From Kriegella sp963975415 (GTDB taxonomy: Bacteria; Bacteroidota; Bacteroidia; Flavobacteriales; Flavobacteriaceae), in contig NZ_CAXBGN010000004.1 in NCBI RefSeq assembly GCF_963975415.1, forward strand, positions 62,001 to 126,000: a DNA stretch of 64,000 nucleotides. The letters run 5' to 3'. Shown here piece after piece: positions 36,106 through 43,590 of this stretch. The notes under the pieces are model-generated. The model was given only the letters and a program-made list of their open reading frames with translations, searched no databases and was not told the origin of the DNA. Numbering within the stretch: the stretch's first letter is position 1; every line of letters begins with the position of its first letter. A program made the translations under genes and the position numbers.

Positions 36106-36647
36106 ATTTCTTTTTACAAATCGATTATGAATTTTTAAGATGGATTCAAGCAAATAGAATCGTTTTTTTAGATCCATTATTTTATTGGATTTCTTCATAT
36201 ACCTTCATTATTTCAATTATGATATTAGGTTTTATTGGTCTATTTTATATTAAAAATAAAGTAAAGTCATTCCAAATAAAGTACTACAGCCTTTTATTAA
36301 TATTTATAGCTTCCTCAACATTCAGTTTAATTTTAAAATATATTGTAAAGCGGCCACGTCCATTTGTAGTACATCCTGCCATCATTCAATTGTATGAAAC
36401 AAGTACCTTTTCATTTCCATCAGGTCACACTTCAATTGCTTTTACCTTAGCATTTAGCTTGGTATTCTTTTCATTAAAAAAATACTATGTGATACTTATT
36501 TTTATTTGGGCTCTTTTAGTAGCCTATTCTAGAATGGTATTAGGTGCTCATTATGTCTCTGATATAGTAACTTCAATTTTAATAGGTTTTATGTTTAGTC
36601 TATTAATCAAACCAATTTCAAAAGAATGGATAGTAAGAAAAACTTAA
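36102..36647 (+). CDS. PAP2-family membrane phosphatase (2)
   Basis: A second, 181-residue PAP2 protein with motifs KYIVKRPRP (KX6RP), FPSGHTS and SRMVLGAHYVSD, all catalytic residues intact, and about five membrane helices. It is not a recent copy of the first one: the sequences differ throughout except in the motifs. Start overlaps DoxX by 4 bases; end overlaps chrA by 22 bases. Two PAP2 enzymes in one small operon suggests lipid-phosphate turnover is part of its function. Confidence 0.9.
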   Translation: MNFFLQIDYEFLRWIQANRIVFLDPLFYWISSYTFIISIMILGFIGLFYIKNKVKSFQIKYYSLLLIFIASSTFSLILKYIVKRPRPFVVHPAIIQLYETSTFSFPSGHTSIAFTLAFSLVFFSLKKYYVILIFIWALLVAYSRMVLGAHYVSDIVTSILIGFMFSLLIKPISKEWIVRKT

Positions 36648-37741
36648 AAGAAGTAGCAAAACTTTTTTTTAAATTAGGAAGCATTGCTTTTGGCGGTCCT
36701 GCCGCCCATATTGCAATGATGGAAGATGAAGTCGTTAAAAAAAGAAAATGGATGAGTCATCAACATTTTCTTGATTTAGTTGGAGCAACAAATTTAATTC
36801 CAGGACCTAATTCTACCGAAATGACAATGCATTGCGGTCACGAAAGAGCAGGTTGGAAAGGCTTGATTGTAGCAGGTGCTAGTTTTGTTTTTCCAGCTGT
36901 TGTTATTACAATGATTTTTGCGTGGTTATATCAACAATACGGACAACTTCCAAAAGTTGAACCTTTCATTTATGGAATAAAACCAGCGGTAATTGCCATT
37001 ATTCTTGGAGCAGTTTACCGACTTGGAAAAAAAGCACTCAAAAATGTAGAACTCGGTATTTTAGGAGCATTGACATTGATTGCTTGTTTGCTTGGTGTCC
37101 ACGAAATTTTGGCGTTGTTTGCTTGTGGGCTTTCAGGTTTCATTCTATATTTTATTAAAAATTCAAAAAACACATTAAACAGTTTTACTTCACTTCTTTT
37201 ATTACAAGTAGTAATAACACCGAGTACTCTAAAGATTCTATGGACGTTCTTTAAAGTAGGTGCTTTGCTTTATGGTAGTGGCTATGTATTATTTGCATTT
37301 TTAGATGCTGAATTGGTTTCTACAGGTACATTGACTCGTCAAGAATTGATAGACGCTGTGGCTGTTGGTCAATTTACACCTGGCCCAGTTTTATCAACCG
37401 CTACATTTATCGGGTGGCAATTAGGCGGTTTTTGGGGGGCGATTGCAGCAACCGTTGGTATATTTCTTCCATCATTTATCTTTGTTTCTATATTAAATCC
37501 ATTTGTTCCAAAAATGCGAAAATCAAAAATATTTTCGGCATTTTTAGATGCGGTAAATATTGCAGCAGTTGCTGTTATCGTAGCAGTTTGTGTAGAAATG
37601 GGAAAAGAAACGTTGACTGATTGGAGAACAATTCTGATTGCCGCTATAAGTCTAATAGCTGTTTTCGTCTTTAAGAAAATAAATAGTGCTTTTATTGTAA
37701 TTGGTGGTTCACTTATAGGATATTTTTTATCTTTGATATAG
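36626..37741 (+). CDS. chrA: Chromate transporter ChrA (CHR family)
   Basis: A 371-residue long-chain CHR protein made of two homologous halves of six or so helices. The first half carries FFKLGSIAFGGPAAHIAMME and NLIPGPNSTEMTMHCG, the second FFKVGALLYGSGYVLFAF and VAVGQFTPGPVLSTATFIG, the paired FGG/PGP signatures of the family. It exports chromate or, in some members, sulfate-like anions, using proton motive force. It is the last gene of the heme-lipoprotein operon; sigZ follows after 5 bases. Confidence 0.92.
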   Translation: MDSKKNLKEVAKLFFKLGSIAFGGPAAHIAMMEDEVVKKRKWMSHQHFLDLVGATNLIPGPNSTEMTMHCGHERAGWKGLIVAGASFVFPAVVITMIFAWLYQQYGQLPKVEPFIYGIKPAVIAIILGAVYRLGKKALKNVELGILGALTLIACLLGVHEILALFACGLSGFILYFIKNSKNTLNSFTSLLLLQVVITPSTLKILWTFFKVGALLYGSGYVLFAFLDAELVSTGTLTRQELIDAVAVGQFTPGPVLSTATFIGWQLGGFWGAIAATVGIFLPSFIFVSILNPFVPKMRKSKIFSAFLDAVNIAAVAVIVAVCVEMGKETLTDWRTILIAAISLIAVFVFKKINSAFIVIGGSLIGYFLSLI

Positions 37742-37746
37742 AATAT

Positions 37747-38349
37747 ATGGATTCACTTAAAACAAAAAATAAGGAATGTTGTAATATCAATGAGGTAGTA
37801 CAAGAATTTTATGAATTCTTGAAAGCTTATATCATAAAGAAAACAAACGATATAAACCTTGCTGAAGATATTGTTCAAGAGGTGATGCTCAAATTGGTAG
37901 AGGCTCATAAAAAAAACATAGAAGTTAATAATATCAAAGCTTGGTTGTTTCAAGTAACTCGTAATACCATTGCAGATTATTACAATAAAAACAAGATTGA
38001 ATTTAATTTTGATGAAGAATGGAAAGAAAATAGTATTTCTAGTGATACAGTTTCTTCCATTTTAGAGTCTGATTTTATCATCCCTATGATTGGTTTGCTA
38101 CCCGAAAAATATGCGAAGCCATTACTTCTAAGCGATATTGAAAATATTGCTCAAAAAGAGATTGCTATACAACTTAACCTTGGTTTATCCGCAACAAAAA
38201 TGAGAATCCAGCGAGGTAGAGAAAAATTAAAGACCCTATTTATAGAATGTTGTGATATTCAATATGACAAATCAGGTAATTTTTCGTCGTGCACAATAAA
38301 ACCTCACTGTACACCATTACAAGAAATAGAAAAAAAAATAACTAATTAA
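37747..38349 (+). CDS. sigZ: ECF-type sigma factor, SigZ-like, with C-terminal cysteine cluster
   Basis: A 200-residue ECF sigma factor: region 2 (EFLKAYIIKKTNDINLAEDIVQEVMLKL), region 4 (YAKPLLLSDIENIAQKEIAIQLNLGLSATKMRIQRGREKL). Beyond region 4 it carries a tail with Cys residues in CCDIQYD and SSCTIKPHC, the SigZ-type extension, which could bind a metal or sense thiol stress. Two more cysteines lie at residues 11-12. No anti-sigma gene is adjacent. It most likely drives the following thioredoxin-like/permease/Mer/ArsO genes, whose leader contains a perfect palindrome. Confidence 0.88.
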   Translation: MDSLKTKNKECCNINEVVQEFYEFLKAYIIKKTNDINLAEDIVQEVMLKLVEAHKKNIEVNNIKAWLFQVTRNTIADYYNKNKIEFNFDEEWKENSISSDTVSSILESDFIIPMIGLLPEKYAKPLLLSDIENIAQKEIAIQLNLGLSATKMRIQRGREKLKTLFIECCDIQYDKSGNFSSCTIKPHCTPLQEIEKKITN

Positions 38350-38365
38350 CCATTGATACATAGTT

Positions 38366-38379
38366 GGTTATAAGTAACC
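38366..38379 (+). promoter_or_regulatory. Palindrome ggtta-taag-taacc upstream of the metalloid genes
   Basis: Five-base perfect arms with a 4-base centre, in the 124-base spacer between sigZ and the thioredoxin-like gene. It could be a repressor site or part of the SigZ-dependent promoter. Confidence 0.4.
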
Positions 38380-38473
38380 TCTCAAAAAAATACTTTTTTT
38401 TGTTCCTAAAAATGTGTCTTTTTTAAAAGATTTCAGACTTCGTAATAAAGTTTAATCATTAAAAACATTTATT

Positions 38474-38719
38474 ATGAACACTGAAGTTAAAATTTTACAC
38501 TCTTCTTGTTGTGCAAAAGGTTCCCCTATTAAGGAACAATTAGAAAAATTAGCACAAGAAAACAATCTGTCAATTACTATTGAGGAACTGTCAGAAATGC
38601 AAGACACTATGGTCTATGGTACAATGTCTTTTCCTTCATTAGTAATTAACGGTAAGGTTCACGCTTATAAATCATTTAATTCTGATGCAGAACTTCTTGC
38701 AGCACTAAAAGCAGCATAA
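38474..38719 (+). CDS. Small thioredoxin-fold protein
   Basis: An 81-residue protein of the redox-active-disulfide-protein-2 type: first strand VKILHSSCCAKGSPIKEQLEKL with an adjacent Cys pair at the helix start, a middle strand ITIEELSEMQDTMVYGTMSFPSLVINGK (cis-Pro motif SFPS), and a terminal helix. These minimal thioredoxins are regularly coded next to DUF318-type permeases, as here (1 base apart). A role in delivering or reducing the thiol-bound metalloid is inferred. Confidence 0.85.
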   Translation: MNTEVKILHSSCCAKGSPIKEQLEKLAQENNLSITIEELSEMQDTMVYGTMSFPSLVINGKVHAYKSFNSDAELLAALKAA

Positions 38720-38720
38720 T

Positions 38721-39695
38721 ATGGAGAAGTTGACAGAATTATTATCTAGTTTTTCAGACTATATAGTGTTTGAATTATTAGGTTTAGACCAATCAGGGCT
38801 GTTTGCAACAGCCCTTCAATACTTTATTGCCACGTTTATTTTAATAGCTTTTTTGGTTGTGATAGTAACCTACGTTATGGGTATCATCACCAGTTATTTA
38901 CCAATGGATAAAATACGTGACTATTTAGAACGCAATAAAAAATCAGGTTTAGGAAACATATTAGCCTCTTTGTTGGGAGCTATTACCCCTTTTTGTTCGT
39001 GCTCATCAATTCCATTATTTGTAGGAATGATGCAAGCTAGAATTCCATTGGGTATTGCATTATCTTTCTTAATAACCTCACCTTTAGTAAACGAAATAGC
39101 TATTGTATTATTTTGGGTGTCTTATGGTTGGAAGGTTACTGTAATTTATATTTTATCTGGTATTGTTTTAGGTGTTATAGGTGGGATTATTCTTGATAAA
39201 ATGGGAATGTCAGCTCATATTGCAGAATGGTTAAAACAATTGCATTCTAAAACTGAAAAAACTATTGAAGATAAAAGGTCTTTAAAACAGAAGTTTCCAG
39301 AAATACATAAAGAAGCCTTAAGTACATTAAAAAAATTAGTGCCATACATCTTTATTGGTATTGGAATAGGTTCTTTTATTCACGGTTATGTGCCTCAATC
39401 CTTTTTTGAGACATACATTTCTAAATCCAATCCTTTTGCTGTTCCTATTGCTGTTATTATGGGAATACCACTTTATATTGATGCTGTAGGTGTCTTACCA
39501 GTCGTAGAAACCTTGGTTGACAAAGGAGTACCATTAGGTACGGCTATTGCCTTTATGATGGGGTCTATTGGCTTATCACTTCCTGAAGCTTTACTCTTGA
39601 AAAAAGTGATGCAAAAAAAACTAATCATTGCTTTCTTTTCAGTCATCGGAATAGGAATGATTATCTCAGGTTATGTTTTTAATTTAATATTTTAA
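38721..39695 (+). CDS. DUF318/ArsP-like permease
   Basis: A 324-residue permease with about eight membrane helices. The family signature TPFCSCSSIPLFVGMMQARIPLG (Cys pair plus Ser-Ile-Pro) is at about 88-110, and a second PLYIDAVGVLPVVETL repeat in the C-terminal half. ArsP members export trivalent organoarsenicals using conserved cysteines; others have unknown substrates. The neighbouring ArsO-like gene supports an arsenical substrate, although this is inference. It directly follows the thioredoxin-like gene. Confidence 0.85.
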   Translation: MEKLTELLSSFSDYIVFELLGLDQSGLFATALQYFIATFILIAFLVVIVTYVMGIITSYLPMDKIRDYLERNKKSGLGNILASLLGAITPFCSCSSIPLFVGMMQARIPLGIALSFLITSPLVNEIAIVLFWVSYGWKVTVIYILSGIVLGVIGGIILDKMGMSAHIAEWLKQLHSKTEKTIEDKRSLKQKFPEIHKEALSTLKKLVPYIFIGIGIGSFIHGYVPQSFFETYISKSNPFAVPIAVIMGIPLYIDAVGVLPVVETLVDKGVPLGTAIAFMMGSIGLSLPEALLLKKVMQKKLIIAFFSVIGIGMIISGYVFNLIF

Positions 39696-39698
39696 TTT

Positions 39699-40054
39699 AT
39701 GAAATCAATTTTATCATCATAAGTGCTGTATTTGTAGCATTAGTCGCTTGCACTTGTTGTGTTGGTCCATTAATGGCTTTTGCAGGAATGTTAGGAGCAA
39801 TTGTTTCTCAATTGGTATGGCTAGCAACAATAAAACCGTATCTTATAGCATTCAGTTTAATAGCAGTTTCTTACAATTTATATAGAGCATATTTTCCTAA
39901 AAAAGAACAAGCTTGCTGCACCATAGAAAGTCAAGAGACAATAAGTAAACTAGATACTAAACAAAAGAAATCATTATCATTTCTACAATCAAAAACGTTT
40001 TTATGGTGCGTTGCCATTATAACATTAATCATATTAATTCTACCATATATTTAA
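39699..40054 (+). pseudogene. MerT-like mercuric transport protein, frameshifted near its start
   Basis: ATG 39699 opens MKSILSS and meets TAA at 39720-39722. One frame over, the sequence continues as ISAVFVALVACTCCVGPLMAFAGMLG and on to a stop at 40054, with three membrane helices and the adjacent Cys pair (TCCVGP) of MerT. A single-base indel at about 39712-39721 would join the two parts. The internal ATG 39773 would omit the first helix and the cysteines, so a functional product is unlikely unless the indel is a sequence error. Confidence 0.7.
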
Positions 40055-40067
40055 AAATTTAATAATT

Positions 40068-40409
40068 ATGAAATCAATAACATCTCTTATATTAACACTA
40101 GTATTTGCTACAAATATTTTAGCTTTTACCCATAATAACGATACAAATATTCATCAGAAAATTGAAGGAAACATTGTTATCTCTGATACTGTTAAAAAAA
40201 CGTATCAATTAGAAAAATTCACCCAATCTTGTTGTACAGGAATTGTAGAATATTCATTAAAGAAAAACGTTAAAGGTTTTATTAAAGCTGTTTCTAACAC
40301 TAAAAAAGGTCAAATAACCGTTTGGTACGATAGTACATAATCTACCGATAAAGAAGTAAAAGAAGCCATTAACAAAACCCCTTATAAAGTAATTAAAGAA
40401 ATTAAGTAA
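40068..40409 (+). pseudogene. MerP-like heavy-metal-binding protein with in-frame stop
   Basis: ATG 40068 gives a signal peptide (SLILTLVFATNILAF) and an HMA-like domain with SCCTG in place of GMTCxxC. A TAA at 40338-40340 interrupts the frame after 90 residues. The same frame then continues for 22 more codons (EVKEAINKTPYKVIKEIK) to TAA 40409, and this tail is the last helix and strand expected of the domain. A CAA to TAA change is the simplest explanation. Confidence 0.7.
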
Positions 40410-40418
40410 GGGCTTATT

Positions 40419-41471
40419 ATGGCAATACCTAATAAAATATTTGATTGTATAATAATAGGTGGCGGGCAGGCAGGCTTGTCCGTTGCTTATTTTTTAAAAA
40501 GAAGTAAACTAAATTATTTAATTCTAGATGCAGAAGGTAATTCCGGTGGTTCTTGGTTACATACTTGGGATAGTTTAAAATTATTTTCACCTTCTCAATA
40601 TAGCTCACTTTCTGGTTGGCAAATGCCTACAACTAAACAAGAATATCCTACAAAGGAAGAATATTTGAGTTATTTGTCCAATTACGAAAAACGATATAAT
40701 TTCCCAATACAACGAAGTACATTTGTTGAAGAAGTTGTTAAAGAAGGAGAATTATTTAAATTAAAAACCAATCAAGGAGTATTTATTAGTAAAACTGTTG
40801 TAAGTGCTACAGGTACAGCTCGTTCACCTTTTATTCCTATATATCCTAAAATTGATGAATTTTTAGGTATGCAAATACACTCTAGTGCTTATAAAAATAG
40901 TTCACCTTTCAGAAACAAAAGAGTAGTTGTTGTTGGTGGGGGTAATTCTGGTGCTCAAATTTTAGCAGAAGTTTCTAAAGTAGCTTATACAAAGTGGGTA
41001 ACACTAGATAAACCTACGTTTCTACCAGAAGAAATTGACGGTCGTTACTTGTTTAATCAAGCTAATGAAAAGTATCTTAAGAAAAAGAATACTTCAAATA
41101 CTTTACAAGTTTCTTTGAGTGATATTGTACAAGTTGAAAGTGTGAAAGATGGATTAGCACGTAACGTATTTAAAGATCATCGTCCATTTTCCTCATTTTA
41201 TAAAAACGGTGTAATTTGGCAAGATGGAAAAAAAGAAGCTTTTGATGCCATTATATGGTGTACTGGTTTTAGACCTTATTTGAACCATTTAAAAAAATTA
41301 AATATTATTGAAAATGATAAAGTAATAACAAAAAATACGCGAGCAGTTAAAGAGTCAAATTTATGGCTAGTGGGTTATGGTAATTGGACAGGTTTTGCTT
41401 CAGCAACCATTTATGGCGTTGGTAAAACTGCAAAAATTACAGCAAAAGAAATAATTAATTCATTGTCATAA
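40419..41471 (+). CDS. arsO: ArsO-like flavin-containing monooxygenase
   Basis: A 350-residue flavoprotein. FAD-binding GGGQAGLSVAYFL is at about 13-25, followed by the ArsO/FMO-type GGSWLHTWDSLKLFSP, and an NADPH-binding VVVGGGNSGAQI near 170. It ends with LWLVGYGNWTGFASATIYGVGKTAK. ArsO-type proteins occur in arsenic operons and are thought to oxidise organoarsenicals or provide redox support; the reaction is not firmly known. It follows the MerP-like gene by 9 bases and completes the metal/metalloid operon. Confidence 0.85.
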   Translation: MAIPNKIFDCIIIGGGQAGLSVAYFLKRSKLNYLILDAEGNSGGSWLHTWDSLKLFSPSQYSSLSGWQMPTTKQEYPTKEEYLSYLSNYEKRYNFPIQRSTFVEEVVKEGELFKLKTNQGVFISKTVVSATGTARSPFIPIYPKIDEFLGMQIHSSAYKNSSPFRNKRVVVVGGGNSGAQILAEVSKVAYTKWVTLDKPTFLPEEIDGRYLFNQANEKYLKKKNTSNTLQVSLSDIVQVESVKDGLARNVFKDHRPFSSFYKNGVIWQDGKKEAFDAIIWCTGFRPYLNHLKKLNIIENDKVITKNTRAVKESNLWLVGYGNWTGFASATIYGVGKTAKITAKEIINSLS

Positions 41472-41534
41472 CTCCCCATTTGCTTCCAGTAGGTTCTTTT
41501 CGTTCGCTCGTACCTTACTTACTACAATCACCCA

Positions 41535-41555
41535 CTTCCTGCAACACTCAGGAAG
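41535..41555 (+). terminator. Possible terminator hairpin after arsO
   Basis: Perfect 7-bp stem cttcctg / caggaag with a 7-base loop, 63 bases after the arsO stop. The following T-tract is weak and interrupted, so strength is uncertain. Confidence 0.4.
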
Positions 41556-41588
41556 AGTAGTCCTTTATTTAATTTGCCTAACATTTAT

Positions 41589-41596
41589 TATCTTTG
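41589..41596 (+). promoter_or_regulatory. Candidate -7 box (TATCTTTG) upstream of the ago remnant
   Basis: A perfect TAnnTTTG match without a good -33 partner. No intact gene follows, so any transcript would run through the ago remnant and the structured non-coding segment. Confidence 0.3.
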
Positions 41597-41710
41597 TGTA
41601 TAGTTAATGACATTTCAATTTTCAAAAGTATATAGGTAATAACATTTGTTAGTTAATAAAGTCAAATGATAATACCAATAATGTAAGTAAACTCATTAGC
41701 CAAATATGTT

Positions 41711-41856
41711 AATTCAGCAGAATGTATTGGAAATCCGTAAAGCAACAAAACTTACCAGTAGCCATAAAATACCTTGAAAAGGTAGCTCAAATATTTCCTC
41801 ATTTTGAAGGTGATAAACTACCTGACTTCGGTAAAAATAATCTTTGGTTTTTATTA
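41711..41856 (+). pseudogene. Second copy of the ago 3' end (remnant)
   Basis: About 94% identical by eye to 33576-33721, coding for the last ~46 residues of the Argonaute from NSAECIG/MYWKSVKQQNLPV to NNLWFL. Compared with copy A it carries ca-to-tt and t-to-a changes giving YLEKVAQ for YPEMVAQ, and its stop codon is lost: the frame reads on into non-coding sequence until 41979. There is no start codon or upstream ago sequence, so it is a fragment. Confidence 0.9.
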
Positions 41857-41872
41857 CGGATAAATAATAAGG

Positions 41873-41982
41873 TGTGCCACAGGCACGACTTTAATAACGG
41901 TTGGTTCCGTAGGTTTCTTTCCCCAGCCTATAAAAATCCAACGTTATTCGTGCCTCATAACTCCTCTGTCTTTTTATAGGCT
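41873..41982 (+). other. Structured non-coding segment with interleaved inverted repeats
   Basis: Stem 1: aggcacga...aataacg.ttgg (41881-41904) pairs with ccaacgttattcgtgcct (41938-41955), with a 4-base and a 1-base bulge on the left side. Stem 2: agcctataaaaa (41925-41936) pairs perfectly with tttttataggct (41971-41982). The order 1-2-1'-2' is that of a pseudoknot or of two mutually exclusive hairpins. A short gtgcc/ggcac hairpin overlaps the left arm of stem 1. No coding function is seen. Confidence 0.55.
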
Positions 41983-42173
41983 TCCGCTCTTCCAACGCTA
42001 CAGTTGTTATTTTCTGTCACACTTTTTGCAATCCAACGCTAATTATAGCCCATTAATATCCTCGTTCCTTCGGTAGTAAAGAGCTATGCCACCACACAAA
42101 AGCAAAAAGGCGTATGCACTCCAAAGTACCGCTCTGTGCAACTTGTGCCAGAAAATAACAACCCAAAGCTACA

Positions 42174-42261
42174 TTAACATAATGTGGCATTATAGTACAT
42201 ACCACAAGGGCTTCATTGCATTACGGGCTAAAGCCTATGTCCTATAATAACATTATGTTAA
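42174..42261 (+). other. Long inverted repeat in non-coding DNA
   Basis: ttaacataatg (42174-42184) is the exact inverse of cattatgttaa (42251-42261); inside it attatag (42189-42195) pairs with ctataat (42242-42248). The loop holds another small palindrome ggctaaagcc. It could be a structured RNA, an origin of transfer or a replication site. Confidence 0.5.
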
Positions 42262-42999
42262 GTATCCGCTCATTGCCAACGCTTTAAACCTACTTCACCA
42301 ACCGAAAGACCACAATTCCCCAACCACCCTTTTCAGCGGTCAGAAAAAAAATAAACTATGAGTTAATGTCGGTTTATAGTAGGTACATTTCATTCTCTCA
42401 TTTCGTGCCTACATTCTTTCATTGCATATACCCACTAACACCTAATAATGCAAGCAAGAGTAGCTCATTCTCTACACTCCACTAAGCGACACACTATTCC
42501 ATTACGCAATCCGTATGCAAGCCCACCGCACAACAACTTTGCAGTAAATTGTAAAGTTTGCAAAGTCTGCAACCCTGCAATGCATACAGTATTACTTCAT
42601 TCCATCCCACCGCATTTAGTTCCGTTTCTTTCAATCGCTACACTTGCCACACACCAGCCCACGCTTTTAGAATAGGTATAGTTTATTTTTTTTCTGGTCA
42701 TATTTCCCCAAAGGAATTGAACAACCAAATAAGCATTTTACAAATAAGAGAGTAAGTAAAAAATGTTATGCCAAAAGAATAAAAAAGATAGCAAATGTAG
42801 GTGGTTACAATTGGCCCTTCAAGTTCAAGCCCTACGGGTTTTGAAAAAAATCTCCACCCTATCGGGTAGTATTTTTCCCAAAAAACTTGCTTGTCCAATC
42901 TCCACCACCTGATGAGATGGCTTTCTTTTTTTTTCGTTTTTTTCTTTGTCAAAAAATTTTGTGAAGGGGATTTCGGAAGCCAACTAAAATTCTCGGAAA
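42262..42999. other. Non-coding stretch of the integrative element
   Basis: No gene can be supported. Open frames on both strands here have low-complexity, codon-poor translations. The word agcggtcagaaa at 42335-42346 is identical to 22765-22776 in the spacer before the HTH genes. Two small hairpins (gccc-tac-gggt, accc-tatc-gggt) lie at about 42829-42868 ahead of the next gene. Confidence 0.5.
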
Positions 43000-43434
43000 A
43001 TGACAAAATTCACTCTCAAAACTTACAGACCAGCAGCCGAAACTGAAAAGCCACATTTCTACATTTTGAACAAAGGGATGAACAGCGGAAAGCCACTTAA
43101 ACAACCTTGCCCGAATTGCTTTATTTTGATAGCACCCACAGAGGAAGCTAAAGAGCAGTTATATTGGCTATGTTTTGGGCTATGGCGTGCAAAATCCTTT
43201 CATTACTATTTAAAAGGTTCAGTTATTCCGTTCATCACAAAAAATGACCTTAAACAAGGCATTTTGAACGGATTTGAACAGGCAAATAATGATATTTCTA
43301 TTTTCAAAAAGTCAGTCAAAGCCTTACAACTTTTAGAAGAACAAGAAAAGGTTTATAAACTCAACCTAAAACTAATTGATGATGCACGTAGGGCGGTTTT
43401 CTATCGCTATATTTCTAAAAAGAGGTATTCCTAG
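43000..43434 (+). CDS. Hypothetical protein of Bacteroidota mobile elements
   Basis: A 144-residue soluble protein starting MTKFTLKTYRPAAETEKPHF, with a single Cys pair (PCPNCF) and a helical C-terminal half. It recalls short proteins found in Bacteroidota phages and integrative elements (DUF6943-like by general appearance), but this call is tentative. It faces the next gene tail to tail with a bidirectional terminator between them. Function unknown. Confidence 0.6.
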   Translation: MTKFTLKTYRPAAETEKPHFYILNKGMNSGKPLKQPCPNCFILIAPTEEAKEQLYWLCFGLWRAKSFHYYLKGSVIPFITKNDLKQGILNGFEQANNDISIFKKSVKALQLLEEQEKVYKLNLKLIDDARRAVFYRYISKKRYS

Positions 43435-43532
43435 GGCTACTCATATTTGAGTACTGTATAAGGCATATTTTAGCCCAATAAGATTGCACCGTCTTAATAA
43501 AAAAATGCAAACCCTACAAAGTGCCAAAAAGA

Positions 43533-43558
43533 AAAGCCTACTCAAATGAGCAGGCTTT
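43533..43558. terminator. Bidirectional terminator between convergent genes
   Basis: Stem aaagcct.ctc / gag.aggcttt with one internal mismatch and an aaat loop. A and T runs flank it, so it works for both the plus-strand gene ending 43434 and the minus-strand gene ending 43591. Confidence 0.75.
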
Positions 43559-43590
43559 CTTCTAATTCCATAAATCTCTAAAATGGCATC

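Noticed and set aside
41722..41979. 85-codon frame read as a separate gene
   Set aside because: Its first 45 codons are the ago 3' remnant and the rest is read-through into the inverted-repeat segment.
42448..42675. Plus-strand open frame of 75 codons in the element
   Set aside because: Translation is low-complexity, His/Pro-rich and unlike neighbouring codon use; no homology recognised.
42698..43006. Minus-strand open frame of 102 codons
   Set aside because: It covers the hairpin-rich leader of the 43000 gene; its composition (KKKTKKKES, WWRLDK) looks non-coding.
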